NCBI GenBank assembly: GCA_024305405.1
Contig: JAKNDB010000110.1
Location: 3,472,001-3,536,000 of the forward strand
Length of the DNA: 64,000 bases
From: Dirofilaria immitis
Taxonomy: Eukaryota; Nematoda; Chromadorea; Rhabditida; Onchocercidae
Direction of reading: 5' to 3'
Part shown: in pieces, positions 37,904 through 52,782 of the stretch
Position numbering within the stretch: position 1 is the first letter of the stretch
Layout of the letters: every line of letters starts with the position of its first letter
Position numbers and translations under genes: made by a program
Notes under the pieces: generated by a model
What the model was told of the DNA's origin: nothing
Database searches by the model: none
Seen by the model: the letters and a program-made list of their open reading frames with translations, nothing else

Positions 37904-39520
37904 GCTTAAATGACGAAATGAACATCGAAAATGCATTGAAAATCGCAACATCTGCTACCGATTCCAAAATTCTTTACTTCTAATATTTGTTAGATAAAAT
38001 TACGGTAATTTGACACAAATCTTAGACGAATACGATATAAATTTGACAAATTTATTTCCATCATTATGATTCATCAACTTTTCTCTGTTCATCGTGAAAA
38101 GCTTTTCGAAATTGCTAGCATGTTTACTTACTTTTACTTTTTTTTTTTGCTTCTTTTAATCAATCGAATTTATCAATTATAAAAATATAAAATATTGATA
38201 ATTTTAAATGTATTTCAAATGTAAAATAATGATAATAATAATAGAATTTCACAGAATGAAAATTGATAAAACATATTTAATGATTTATAGCATAATATGG
38301 AATGCAGGGGATATTGTAATTATGATACTACCGAATCATATTTGGAACATAAAAATGTAGTTACGAAAGAAATGCTAAATTTTTAAGGTTTCAAAAAAGT
38401 TTATAATTAAAGGCTGAAATAACGGATAAAGATCAAAGATTAAGCGAATAAAAAGCAAACTAAATGGAAAAAAAACTTTCTGATAACAGTTAAGAATAAA
38501 GACAGGAAGCACACTTTACAATAAATTTTCAATTTATCTTTATCATTGAATGAAATAAATGATGCCATAATTTGAATATTTACTTCTAACAATTTAATTT
38601 ATTAAATGCATTCCCTTTTAAATAACAAATAAAATTTAAAATTTTTGTTTGTTTAACTTTTTGAAAATAAGATTTTAAGATAATTTTCGTATAAAAAATA
38701 TCGTCAATTCAATTAAAAAAAAGGGAAGGAAATCATTGATTGGTAATTGCTATTCTTACTTTAACCTATGATAACTTAACTTACATTATGATAGTTTCAA
38801 TTATAGTGATCTTTAACTATGGATGAAATGAAAATGGAAAATTATATTGATCAATTTTTTCAAAATAATTATCTTTTGAGGGAAAGAATGATAAATTTTT
38901 AGGATAAATATTTAACAATTGATAAAGTTAAATTATTCAAATAAAAAAAAATTTTAATGAATCATCGGAAAATCTCTTTCTTAAATGAATCTAAAGCAAT
39001 TACATTAACCTCTTAAATTACAATTTAGTAATCATCACGTTCTAAATTATCAATGTTCATTTAATAATAACAAATTTTACTGATCAATCAAATTTGAAAT
39101 TGTTAATCGCGAGATAGCAATGAAATCATTCAACGAAATATTTTTATATCAATGAAATTAAATACTTGCAAACACTAATTTGTACTTACTTACAAATACT
39201 AATTTATAAATTCATATGGAAAAAGATGAAAATATGTATTTAAATTTTTATTAAAAAGAAGATTACATATGTTTATAAATCTGAATGAATTCGAAAAATG
39301 ATAAGAGCATTTCTATCATAAGCTCCAAATGATAATATTCTCGCACTTTTTTCTTGCTTTATCAAAATTAACAAAATTTGTATTTTAATCAAAGGTAAAA
39401 GAATTGATAAAACTTGAAGCCAATCGTTCATATCAAAAATCTATCCTATCGTATCCTAAGAATATTTTATTGACAATACTCATCATGAAACCGCCTCACC
39501 TTCAATTGTCAAACACACAG
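37904..39520. other. No feature seen
   Basis: Uniformly AT-rich sequence with short A/T runs and no coding-like frame, RNA gene or structured repeat that I could support. Confidence 0.5.
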
Positions 39521-39572
39521 GTGTGTGTGTGTGTGTGTGACATATGTGTGTGTGGTGTGTGTGGGTGTGTAT
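39521..39572. repeat. (GT)n microsatellite, interrupted
   Basis: Perfect GT run at 39521-39539, then imperfect GT/TG copies to about 39572. Confidence 0.9.
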
Positions 39573-39670
39573 GTTCATACTGAGTCCCATTTCTACGGCC
39601 TGCTTTATTCATATAAATCTTTATGGCTACGTCGTAAAAATCACATAAAATTGGTTCGTCCTCTCTAGCA

Positions 39671-39940
39671 AACACCCTCTTTCCACTTAAATCGCTTACC
39701 GGAAAAGATCGTCATTTCGGATTGAATCAGAGGGTGCAATCACAAAAATGTTATACTTCGAGGCGAATAACGACTTCGAAAAATAATCAAGAAAATTTAG
39801 AGAAAGAGAGATGGAGAAAGAAAAAGATAAGGCAGGTTAAAAAAGGAAAAGGTAAAGAAAGTTTAGGGGGAGAAAAAGAAGCTCCAGGTGGAACCACTTT
39901 ATCGGATGTTCTTAGAAGTTATCGTTTTGCAAAAATTTAA
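39671..39940 (+). other. Candidate 3'-terminal coding exon, unknown
   Basis: A strong acceptor cgtcctctctag ends at 39670, and the frame then stays open for about 90 codons to TAA at 39938-39940. It reads NTLFPLKSLTGKDRHFGLNQ, then a Ser/Thr/Arg patch, a very basic ERWRKKKIRQVKKGKGK region and GGTTLSDVLRSYRFAKI at the end. GC is well above the surroundings. The basic tract suggests a nuclear or RNA-binding protein, but this is inference. No other exons of the same gene were found. Confidence 0.4.
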
Positions 39941-42170
39941 CAATTCCAGATTATCGATTTGGGTAATTCGAACTTTCCCAATAATGCAGCTAAATGATGT
40001 GTTACGAAACTTGGATGAATTATTGATAAGAAAAAAGTTGTATCAAAGCTAATGAATATTTTTTCAACTTCAAGTATCTCCATGTAATAATGAAAATTTG
40101 CTTATAAGCATTTCTTATTTATTTTACTCTTTTCTTTCTTTTGTTTTTCAATTATTGACTGGAATTATTAGATTTCAAATATGCCTTTTAAAGTATGATT
40201 TTATTAAAAATAATTTGCTTATTTTCTTTTGAGAAATTTGTATTACTTGCAAAGTATAAAAGAATTATTGTATTAAAAAAAAAAAAAAAAACAAAGTTAC
40301 ATCTAAAAGATTTCAAAATAAATCACTGAAAAAGGAGAAATAAATAAAGTAAAATATAAATGATGCCTTATTTACATTCAGCAAAAATATATTTGAATAT
40401 CTTGAATTTTATTTAATTTATAAACCTAAACGTTTTGAGTAAAAGTATTTTATGTTCAAATCTGAATTAAAAAAAAATGAAATTATATCTTTAATCTCGA
40501 TAATACTGATAAATCATAATATTAGTTGTAATGACTTTTCCGAGATCGATAATGTATCCTGAAATTCTTTTTATTCATTATTATTGCTACATAAATTTTA
40601 GTTTTTTTGAATAAGTATCTTATTTTATTTTATTCCCTTAAAATTTCAGAGAAACCATAAAATCGGAATTTGATTGCTTAATGGCTGCAAAATGTTATAT
40701 TAAGAAAATTATAATTTCATGAGTCTAAATTGATTTCAGGAAATAATAATATTTTCAAAGCAATTTGGAAAAGTAATTGGAAAATTCAGAAAATTCATTT
40801 CTCGGAGCTTAGACAAAATCATTTCAAACAAGCTCTTTAAAATGAAAAAATATGGTTCCAATAAAGACGTCTAAAAACGATAGCGAAAAGGAAAAAATGG
40901 GATAACTTTAGTCGTCTCAGAGTTATTTACATCAGTTGAGATATATTGTCGATACTTTTAAGAAAAAGATAGATAGAAAAATATATTTTAAGTCAAATTT
41001 CCTAGAAAAAAATTGAAATTACTTTTGAATAAAAGCTTGGCATCTTATTTCAAGAAATGAAGTCTATAATTCAAATCGTAATTAATTCAATTTCTCTTGC
41101 AGTATTCTTTCATTTAGTTATTTTGTAATTAAAAATTTAAAAAAAAAAGAAAAAAGAAAAGACCAACATGACCGATTATTCTAATTTAATTATCGTGCCG
41201 AACTTGCCGAATTTCACATTTAAATAATTCATAATGTAATAAAACTTTCGTCTCATATATGTAACCGATATGTTTCGGTCTCGCACGCATTAATTAATTT
41301 AAAAGTCAGTCGAAGAAACGTTTAACAATCCAAAATTAAAGGGTTTTTTTGAAACTGTGATGATGATCTGATATAAATGCATAAAGTAAATACAAAACAA
41401 ATTTCAATCATTCAAATTTGAAAAGAAAAAAATAAATAAAATTTATTATACGTTTTAATTAAGAGTGCATTTGATTTAATATATCTATTCTGATTCAGTA
41501 CAAGTATTTCTTTTAAACGCAGAAAGTGAAATAATCACAGTATTACAGTATATATCGGATGTATCCATAAATATTATATACGGTATAGGTAATCATTTTA
41601 GTCATCATATATGACTATTTAATTTATATCACTTTCAAAATTCAAGATAGGTATATATATATATATATTAAATATGTAACTTTCACATATATGTGTGCAT
41701 AAAATTTTATTATATAAAATTTTTGGAATATTATTCGACAAACTTTTTGCATATCGAATTTAATTGAAATTGATATATGATATTAGAGCTTTATCTGTAA
41801 TAATTTCAAAACGGAAAAGTTTTTAAAAATATCCAATTTGGGATTTATTTTTCAATACCCATTAAATTTTATAAGCAATCAATAATAATATCAATAACTT
41901 GGCCAAAATTAACATAATCCTATTATTTTTGTTTTTTTTCCTCTTTCTTTCAAAGCATACATTTTTTGATATATTTAAAGCTAAATTTGAAAACAAAAAA
42001 AGATGAATTTATGATATTATTATTTCAAATGTTTCAAAAAATTTTTCTCATAGATATCATACAATAATGTAATATTTGCGTGATATAGGAAAAAATCGCA
42101 TAAATTATTTCAGTATAATATTTTCAAAATAAACATTTTCGTGAATCTTAAAAAAGAAAAAGACAGATTT
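39941..42170. other. No gene seen
   Basis: AT-rich DNA with homopolymer runs and a short (TA)n near 41652. A slightly GC-richer patch at 41160-41300 has no coding frame or RNA fold that I can support. Confidence 0.5.
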
Positions 42171-42204
42171 GGAAACAAAACGTCGAATTTCCCAACAAAA
42201 ACGA

Positions 42205-42405
42205 TCAAAGAGGCTGTCGGTGGTTGTTGAACAAATGGGAAGCTTTGGGCATTTTAATGGCCACCAATATATCTGTTTCTCTTCTGAAGGAGCTTTTCCG
42301 CCTTTTCTTTTGAATCCAAATCACATCAGAAATTTCTTTATCGAATGGAACAATTGGTTTTGATACATATTTCGATGATAAACCAAAACTTTGCCATCCT
42401 CTCAA
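42205..42405 (-). other. Candidate coding segment, unknown
   Basis: A frame open from an acceptor-like attatag reads GWQSFGLSSKYVSKPIVPFD, then a basic KKRRKSSFRRE patch and LVAIKMPKASHLFNNHRQPL before TGA. The peptide composition is normal and GC is raised. The opposite strand is open too (42169-42363), which weakens the case. Confidence 0.2.
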
Positions 42406-42419
42406 ACCTATAATATTGT

Positions 42420-45400
42420 TCAGGTTAAGCTAAATATCTCAAACAAAAAAAAATGATATGAATTTTCGGATGAAGCGAAGAAATTCAAACATCGATAATT
42501 ACACGGTTTAGTCGGATAGTTATCAGCTAAACATTTCAATTGATTTAATCGATCGAAATAATTATATATACAATCAAATTTACTTTATTTTAAATCTTCG
42601 AATAATTGATTAATTTTTTGATGAATAAATTGTAATAAAGTCATCTATCATTACCTATTATACCTACTGTTTCATTCAATTTTCTAATATTTCATATTTT
42701 TATAAATTATCAATAAACTTGGCAATTAATTTTTCCTTTCCTCTTCCATCATCTCTAAATTATTTGATTTTTGTTTCTGGTTTTTATCATGAAACTGATA
42801 ATTTCTGGCACTTTTTGATTAGAAAAAAACGCAGAAAAAAAAAATAATGATTTTGTCCTTTTATTTATAGCTCTAAATAATATTCATTTTCTAAGATAAA
42901 TAACTTATATATAGTCAATTTATTTTTCTAAGCTTTCCACTTCTCAATATTATTTGATAAAATGAAATCAAAAACAAAATATGTTATCAGAATATATTCT
43001 TATTTAGCTCATCGATAATTTTAATTAAGCGATTAATCTAAACAAAACAGTTTAATGACTAATAAATTTGAACTATTTTTAGAACTCGTGTTATTAGAAT
43101 GTGGAATCAAATGACTCTCGACGAATGATTTGAAATAATTAATTGCCCTGATAATTTAATCCTTCATATATTTTTGCTCTATGCTTATTTATTTTCAGAC
43201 CTTAAACAATCGAAATGACTTAATTTCAACATTTCCAAATGCTCCTTAACTGATAAATCAAAAGCTTATGTAATCTGCCAATATATAATACTTCTTATTT
43301 TTTCATCAAATAATTTAATTCAGGTATTTAATCAGGTATTTATTTAATCATAACATTCTTTTATCAGTCGACAAAAATTGATAAATTTCCACACAAACCA
43401 ATGGAAATGGAAACGAAGCTGCTATACATGAAACTATTTATGATAATTTTGTGAATTATTTGGAGACATTTATTTTCGGGAAAAAAAAAGAAACGAAGAG
43501 TTCTAGTCAATTCAGATAGTTCAATCAGGGAGGACGGAATTTAAATTTTTAGGTGAAAAATATTTGAAAATTTTTGTTCTTTCAACTAAGTTTATTATTC
43601 TTATATCATGATTTTCAGACTCATTTGTAAATTAAAAAATTTTTCCATTCATTCTTTGATAACCCATATTGATAATTGCTTCAATCGTTATTCGTTATTG
43701 ATATTTTAGCTAACAAATGAATTCCATAAAAATGAAATATGGATTTTTTCAAGCAATTCTGATATAATTTCTATTCATTTCCATGCTGAAATCTTTTCCC
43801 CTTTTCGTCCTTTTTTTAATGACAATAAATTCCTAAAATGGAATTGACTCATTTAAAAATAAAAAGAAAAATGATTTCCTGTTCGAAATTGCAAAACCAA
43901 GCGTTACAATGATTAATTAATGTACAATTAGTGACGAAGAAAAATCATCTCTACCAATTATAATAAAAAAAAAATTATAATTTGATGCGGTAGAATGATG
44001 AAAACTTGAAATTTTTAACGTATCAATAGTTTTAACTGCTAATAAATTGAGGAAGAATAATTTTTTTGTCATATTTCCCGTTCTGTGGAAAAATTATACG
44101 CTTTTTAATTTCATCAATTCCTAAATTGAGAGATAATGTTTAATTACACTTTTCATCAGTGATACGACTTATCAATTCATCGAACGACTTATCAATTCAT
44201 CGAAACGACTTATCAATTTCACCGAAACTATAAACTTGAAGTAATAGTGTGATAAATAATTTTAATTTTCAAGGAAATAACAAATTTATTATTCATATAT
44301 TTCCAGAAATTTTCGTTTTCTGTTTATTTATATTTTAACTGTTTCATCTCACTTCGTTGAATACATCGTATATTTGTTTTTCATTTTTACAACTTTTACA
44401 TTTTCAGCTTTAATTTTTTTATTTTCACTATCATCAAAATTAGTAATTTAAATTATCGTAAAATGTATATCACATTATCACACTGATAATCATATTTAGA
44501 TTTATTATATTGTACAATAAATTTAAATATTATCAAAAATCATCCATATATATATTTTTTAGATGTTGAAAAATTTTTTCCATTTAAAATGTTTTTAGCA
44601 AAAGGTATGTGTGACTATTAGCTTATGCATTCTGATTGTACCTTATTTAATGATAAGATAAAATGTTATTTGGTCAAATTATTCTTTGACTATTTTGAAA
44701 GATAATTAACAATTAATTGCATAAGTTTTTTGCTAGATTTTGAAAGATTTTTTTCTATTTAATTAGTTGATAGATATACATCATCATTCATATCAGTATT
44801 ATTAGCTTTTATATAATTAGCTAATTTTATTTTAAGTTTATCGAAAAAGATGGTGATGTCATAATATTGCTTTTTACAATTTAAAGTTTCGAAGGAATTT
44901 TCAGATTCCATCAACTTTTCTATCCTATCTTTTCGCCTCGAATTGAAACTAATTAATTGGAATTGGTGGTGGACTATCAGAAATTAATTTATGCTAAAAT
45001 CGAAAACTTTGAGATCTAATGCAAGAATGTTTTAATAATGCTTATTAATTTTTGCAAGAATTTCAACTGATTTTAAAAATCAAAAATGCTAAAAAATTAT
45101 ATATGCTTTGGGTATTATTTGAAAGTTCTAAATTTTTACAGTATAATAAGCATAGTTTCATTTGCTCTTCCTTTTTGCTATAAATAATATTCGAACGTAA
45201 ATGTATTTAATTAATGGAAAAAATTTTGCTCATAATATCAGAAAAATAAATGAACAAATCTTTTATTTGAAATCTTCATTTTTAACTAATAAGCTTGTCT
45301 ATTCTTTCTATCACCGTTGTTTTATCATTATTGATCGTTCATATTATTGTTGCAATTATTGTTGTTAATGATATATTGATATCACTTTCACTATTATTAT

Positions 45401-48400
45401 TGTTGTTATCACTTTTATTACCATTGCAATTGTCATCGATTTTATGTTGATATTGCTATCAATCAAATTTTCTGGAACTATCATTAAATTCTTATTTTTG
45501 ATTAATTATCAATTAGAAAAAAAGATGACATAACGGGTTTTTTTATCACTTGTGATTTCATTTCTATTTTGAAGTTTATTCTCAAAATGTAAAAACAAAA
45601 TTTTGTTTTTCTATCACAATACTGTTATTGCGCTTATATATTTTCATCTAAATATAATGAAATATAAAAGTTCAAATCGAATTTAAGATAGTTTAACATA
45701 ATTCACGATTGTAAGAATAATTTGAAAATAAATATTAAGCTAATTTCTAATAGCAAAATTTGCAATATTAATTTACATGAATTCGAAATTTTGATATAAA
45801 TCGTATTAAATTCAAGACATACCAATGATCAGTAATTATCGAAAATTCCAATATAAATATAGAAAATACTCATTAAAATGAGTTCAAACGTCTAGTCACT
45901 TAATCTATTGATAATACTTTCAAATTAGGCTGATTTATACTGAAGCACTCACTAAGTATAAACTTTTTCAAGAAGTATGAAATAAGAATATTATAACTTC
46001 ACCGATTTCATGTTTTGTAGAAAAGTGCAGAAGTCACCGTATTAATAGGTGAGAAGATAGATAAATTAAATTTTTGAATATATTTTTAACAGATATCTCA
46101 TAAATTAGTTTAACTTTTTTTTTTACAAATTGCATTTTTGTTTTTGCTTGTTTTAACTAAATTTTAAAGACGAAAATTTACTTTTAGCTATTAGTAAAAT
46201 TATTGAAATGATAAAGGAAGATTTGAAATTTAACAAACAATGATATGAATAATGTATTGAAAGGTGTTTGCTATTGAAAATTTATCAAATTAAAGAGAAA
46301 AATTTTTTTATTCGTTTCTTTTTTCTGATGGAAAGAAGTTTTGGTAAAATTATTCAATTCATAGAATCAACAATTCATAAAATCCATGTATAAGTAGGCA
46401 GTTAGTGCGAAAAGATGGTGATTACTGTACAAAGGTTACAGTCATTATAGCATGATATTTTATCATTTCCCAAAATATCGAATTATCAGTATTTCTAAAA
46501 ACAAAAAAAAATGATAAATCAAATGATGAAGCTATGGAAATCATTACAATGGAAATGATAATTGCAGAAATCAACGACAAAAATTTAATAAAAATTATAA
46601 AAATTGTCTGAGATTTAAAAAAGGAGAAAATTAATTAGACGTATAGCTGATGTTTGATAAAAAAAAAGAAGGAAATATGATAAGATATTGCAAAAACTTT
46701 TTTGCTAAAATGTTATGCTTGAATTATACAATTATCAAATCTCTTTTTTTTTCCTAAATATATTTTTGGTACAAATTAATTGTTTCATCGGTACCATTTA
46801 ATTATTTATAAAAATTTTTTTATAATTATTCGAATGAATATAGAAGCAATCGCTTCTTTATTATTTAATAATGTTAATTTTCCATATTATATTCCTATAA
46901 CACGTGGGTAACATATTTTATTCAATGATTTTGCCAAAATTCTTTTAGATCAAAAATTTTCAAAAATAAAAATTACGAACTTTGAAAAAACTTTATGCAA
47001 AAGATATGTGTAAATAACATATTCATATTTTCATGTATAGCATCAATTTTAAATTAAAAAATTTTTTTGCTTGATAAATAATGACTATTAATTGTAGTAT
47101 TATTAGGATCATGCAAAAGCCTAAGTAATTAGTATCATTGCAATCACAAATTTCATTTTACAATATTAATTATTTCTTATATGTTGAATAATAAAACGAT
47201 GTGTTAAATATTATTATTATTATTATAAATAAAGCAAACATTTGAAATTGCATTGTTTTGTTCATGATGTTGTTTATATATATATTTATTATTGCAATGA
47301 TTATTAACAATACTCTATTGCATAATGTTTATTTTTAAATTCACAACTAATAGTTACCTATTAAACTTTATAAATTCTTTGAAGAGAAAATGAGAGAAAA
47401 AAATGAATAAAAGCTGATGGCAATAGAAAAAAAAGAATAATATGAAAATAAATGATTAAATTGCCCAATTATTACATAATTGCTTTTTCCTTTTTTTTCT
47501 TTTTTTTTTTATTTTAATTTCAACGAAATTATTTGACAAAAATTGCGATAAAACTAAAAATTTTGCAAGAAGAAAAAAAGAAAAAACCGTTGTTTATTGT
47601 ATTGTTTATTTTATTTTTTCATTTAATCATTTGAAATACTTAATGACTTATTTATATCACAATATTTATAATATAAAAATAACTTTGATAAGTTTTTTTT
47701 GTTTTTATTAAATAAATTTATTAATTGTTTATGAAACATCAATTATTTGTATAATTAAGAATTAAGCGAAAAAAATATCTAACAAAAACTTACTTTTTCA
47801 AACATTTTATCTTAAAATTACAGAATTAGCATTAATTTATAGTAGCATCTTTCTCATCTATGTTTCGAGCTATTTTGTTTTAATTTGAATTTATTGTTTA
47901 CTAATAAGTTGTTTTATTTTTAATTAATTTATCGTTGTTCTTTGAGCATTTAAGTTGGTTTATTTAGCACAATGAGTATTGAAGATTTTGAAAAAAAAAA
48001 AAAAAAACAAACTCTACATTCATTACTTTGTTTATTAAAATAAGAATATTATTCAACTTTCAGCTTAAATATCAAATTGCCATTCATTAAAAGAATTATT
48101 TTTAAACAATATTGAAGAACAAATTTTTGAGATGCAAACCTTTTTCAAAATAAATAAGTTCTTCACATAAATGATTATTTCAAATAAATATCAAATCGCT
48201 TTATGTTGCAATGTTCAAATAATTCTAAAACAACCGAATTAGAGGAATATATTTCAATGATTAATTCTATCAAAATATAGATTAGAGCACTGATGATGAA
48301 GAAGTTATAATTGCAATGCAGAAGTTATTACTTTTTATCACATTATCTTATCCGTATTGATAAAATATCTTGCAAAAAATCAATTGTTAAAATTAAATTT

Positions 48401-49090
48401 AATATTTTAATAAATTATTTAGCAAATTAAGCAGATATGTAATTTTCTATTACTACTGTATTTTACAATAGTTCTTCGCTACTGATTTGTTTTTAATTAT
48501 CAATATGATTATCAATTATCAATGTGCATTTAGCATTACATATTGTATGATGTGCTTGTATGTAAAACATAACTATAATGTTTCAACGGCAAATAGGAAA
48601 GATAAAACACATGAAATGGAAATTTTTATTGCAATAAAATCGTCGTTATCATAATCATATTTATAGTAGTGACTGATTATAACGATAACAATGCGGTAGC
48701 CATTATATTTGTTATGATTATCATAGCAATAATTCTTGCTGATGAATAATATTTTTATTAGTATATCATAAATACAGACAGTCATAGTTGTCACTGTGAT
48801 ATCAGTAATCATTTGCATTTTTGTCAATGATAGGAAATTTGGGAAATTTCAACAAAGAATAATAAAATAATTAAATAGAATAGGATAAACCTAATTTCTT
48901 CATATGGCCAATATTGCTAAGATCTGTTTTATGAAAATTACATCCCGAATAAGATGAAAATTTCATGCTTATTCGATTTTATTTTCACATGAAGTTATGA
49001 AAATGAATAATGATAAGACCTTATATTGTCACTTTTACAACTACCAATTATTAACATTATCGTATCAATTAGTCGGTATTTCTTTCCTCC
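42420..49090. other. Gene-poor AT-rich DNA
   Basis: No gene supported. Contains the three-copy tandem repeat at 44164-44226, short (TTA)/(TTG) runs near 45340-45430, and abundant A/T homopolymers. The minus-strand frame at 48573-48827 is a Tyr/Asn/Ile-rich AT artefact. Confidence 0.5.
44164..44226 (+). repeat. Three-copy 21-22 bp tandem repeat
   Basis: ACGACTTATCAATTCATCGA is repeated three times in tandem (44164, 44184, 44205); the third copy is slightly diverged. Confidence 0.9.
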
Positions 49091-49097
49091 TTCTCCT

Positions 49098-49190
49098 TTA
49101 ACCTCGCAATTCTTTCATTGTACGAAATTTTTCTTCCACTAGCCATTTCTTCATTTCGTCTTCAAACCAATTATTGCTATCTATGAAACT
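49098..49190 (-). other. Candidate short terminal exon (amphipathic helix)
   Basis: The minus strand reads SFIDSNNWFEDEMKKWLVEE, then KFRTMKELRG and TAA. The residue mix, with regularly spaced W/F/L among charged residues, is strikingly protein-like for this DNA and would form an amphipathic helix. Weak acceptors flank it. No family or partner exon recognised. Confidence 0.25.
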
Positions 49191-52100
49191 TCTTATCATT
49201 TGGAATCATTTTTCTTTCTTATTTCCAACATGACTTCTCTTAATTCATTAATTAGGGATAAAATGAAAAATTTCATGAAAAAAAATCTTTATAAATTCCA
49301 AATTGAAGAAAGCGAGAAAAGGAAGTGAAATGAAAGAAAATCTGATAAGGAAAGAAATATGATAAGAAATGGAATGAATAAAAGAGAATAACAGAGGATA
49401 TGATATAGATGATTAAAATTGGAGTAAATTATCTTGTTGTATCTAAAAAAATACCTTAATTAAGATGAATTAGAATTTCAAATTCTGTGCCGAAAATTCA
49501 AATTGAACAAATATCTTTTTCTGTTCTACCAATACGTTAATTCAATCAATTGTTATTTCCATTACAGTCTGCCAATTTCTTTTTGATTCCATTTATTTCC
49601 TAAATTTCATTTACTGATAGAGTAGTGATAACAATTATTAGCTGCAGAAATATTTATCAATAAATATGGCTTCATGTTCAGAATCGTTGGATTACTGTAT
49701 GATAATCGCTTAAATCGAGCTTCTTAAATTTGTAGTTCTCTCATCAGATAAACTATCCGTTCATTTTTTTTTGGACTGACTAAACATCGAGATTCGAGAC
49801 TGTTCAACTATTCAACATGATGCAAATGATGATAACAGTTCTTTTGTATTTGTATTAACAACGAATGTATGAGAATATTGTTAAATAATGGATGATTGAT
49901 GAAAGCACGGAAAACTGATATGAAACAATTTTATCGCATAAAATTTATAATAGAATTTTATTTTTAAATAAAAGAGTTTCAGTATATCGTAAGTTCAGAA
50001 TATGAAGAGATAAAAATTGTTATTTTTTATACTTATCATGTAAATTTAATGGTTTATTTAAAATTTTAGGCAAGAAAGTTAAAGAAATAATCGCAATTTT
50101 GAAAGATTGATAATAATATATTCAGTTAAGTATTGGTATAGTTATAACTTCCTCATTTACTTTTTCCCTTTTTCTGATTTAAAATCAGAAAAATAATGTT
50201 TCTATAAATTGGAAATTGATGGAAGCATTTATGTTTGGCTTAAACTTCAAATTTGATGGCAAATATTTGAATAAATCAAATGCTATACAATTATTATTTT
50301 TAACAAATTGTATATGAATTATATATTTGCAAATAATAATCGCATTATTTATCGATGAAATTTTGATATCGTATCATATGTGTTTCTAACATAATATTTT
50401 ATGTAATTTATTGATGCTGAATCTATAATTAAATAAGTCATCATTTTTAAAATCTCTCCTAACTTATTGAAATTTCCTTTTGTTAGTAAGCATTCACAAT
50501 TATAATTTGTTTAGAATTTAATTCCGATTTTATTTGTTTAAATACTTTTCAATTATATTTTTATCAAACTTTGGAAAGCTTCAAAGAATGAAATTTTCAG
50601 CAATGTATTGAATGGGATTCACTGATTTAAAAAACTTTTCAAATAATAGAAAGTTAATATTCTCTGATCCCTTCCTTTTTCCAATTTCCACTTCAATCCC
50701 AAAATATTCGTATAATGTTGGAATGAAATATTAATAAAAAATATCTATCTGTTTCTGTAAACATGATTCTTCTTTGCAGCAAGTTATACCACCTGATTTA
50801 ATTGTCAAAAATGAATCTATTTTTGAAATAATTTCGAATTATTTTCTATTTAATCCATTTCATTAGTTATGGATACATTTGAATAGATAAGTTAACAATA
50901 ATGATTAAGAATGCCGGAAGCAATGAAATACTGGGTGCTATACCTATGCCATCTTATGAAAGTTTATAAGTTTGAATGCCTGCGGAAGTTGCATAAAGAA
51001 GCTTTATTCCTTCCTACTTCCTTCAGCGCACTTCCAATCATTTGTTGCATTCTTCCATCTGATCAATTAATTTTGAAGAAGAAAATGAATTAATCCTTTT
51101 TATTAAAAAAAAAAGTTGTATGTAGGATGTCGAGTCATAGATTGTCTATGAATAAATTGTCATGAAATGATCTCTCAAAAGATTCTGATGCTGACGTCAT
51201 CAGAAATAATCAATTCCAGGAATCTGTAGCTTTTTTTCTTTGATATATTGATGTGCATATAATGTTACTACATTTCAGAATTTTATTTCTCTTTTCATTT
51301 CTAGAAATCTTTAAATAAAAATCCATCAACCTTTGCTGTTTTTTTTGCAACTTTTGATAATTGCTATGCATAATTTGGGTATCAATTGTTATTAGTTCTA
51401 ACATTCTGATGCACAAAATATAAAAAAACAAGTATGATTATATTTTTAGAATAATTCTAATAATTTATAAAATATAACCTAGATAATTTATATTAAGAAA
51501 GGATACCGCTATCTTTTTCCAGGATTTCTCATAAAAGATTGATAAGACATTAAATTATGCAAAGACTAGTGAGTTTAAATGATTTGATAACGGATATCAA
51601 GTTTTATCGCGGTAGTTATTAGAATATAATAATAGTAATACAGTAAAATATACCAGACTAGATTATCGTTTTTTTGTTTTTTAACAATCAGTATATCATT
51701 TTTTCTGAGCCTTGTTTTCAATCAATCGTCTGATTAGATCAGTGTGACTTTGATTGCTTTATTAAAAATGTTCGACATTTGAAATTAAAAAAAAATGGGT
51801 GATTACTTGAAATTTCTTCGCCAGATATTTTCAACGATAATTGAAAAGTAGAATTGATGATTATGTACATGTCGATATACTTTATACATTGTAATGTTTC
51901 CGGAACCGGTTTTTTGTGATACATTTAAATAAGCTTGATATTTCTTCAGATAAGAGAGAAAATAGAACCATTGTCGTAAATTCAGCATGAATCCAGTTCC
52001 TTTGGAAAATTAACAATGAAACATATCATTTCCATAATAAATCTTTTATTTAGGATTGCACAAATATTCAAAATTGGCAATCGTTCTCGTTCATAAATCA

Positions 52101-52780
52101 CATATTGACCTATATAATTTTAAATTTTATTAAATTCCCAATAGTTCAATTTCATCCCATCGCATAAATTATGCTTTTTTGTATTTCTGATTTTATCTAA
52201 TTGCAATATATTTTGATATAAATTGTCAATATCATATAAAACTATGATAAAAAGGACAAACTTTTATTAAAATTTTGAAAGTGTAAAATATGCTATAATA
52301 CTTCAACCCTATGAATTATTATGATTTGCTCGTAAGATATAAATTCCATTTTTCAAAATATTTTTTTCTCCTATTCCATAACATAATTCTTCCTCTCTTC
52401 CCTCTTTCTTCTTCCTCGCACTTTCTCTCTCTCTCTCTCTTTTGAAATAATCATTGATGGAGATCAAAAATAAAATGATAGTTTTAACGATTTATTAATG
52501 ATTTTTATTTATCATTTGATAACGATGATGATATCATCGTAAGAATTTATAATGCTCCTTTAAGATATGAGATTGGTTAATAAATATCTTAGAAAAATTT
52601 CTATTATAAGCTTCATTATTAGGAAAATGTTGAATGCGTGGATGATAAATAAAATTGAATATAGTAATAAGCTCCATTATTAAAAAATTTTTGAGTGGGC
52701 GTATAAAATAATCAAAATTTAGACAGCCAAAAAAAATTTTTTTTCCCATTTGACAATCATTTAAAGTAATTGTTGTGTTT
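49191..52780. other. No supported gene
   Basis: AT-rich DNA with a CT run at 52417-52440. A short stretch at 50905-50970 on + is open as NAGSNEILGAIPMPSYESL and stop, which is protein-like but too short to call. Confidence 0.4.
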
Positions 52781-52782
52781 TC

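Noticed and set aside
42395..42412. GGTTTGAG after an AG, like an SL1 3' end
   Set aside because: Only eight bases match and no further leader sequence is present.
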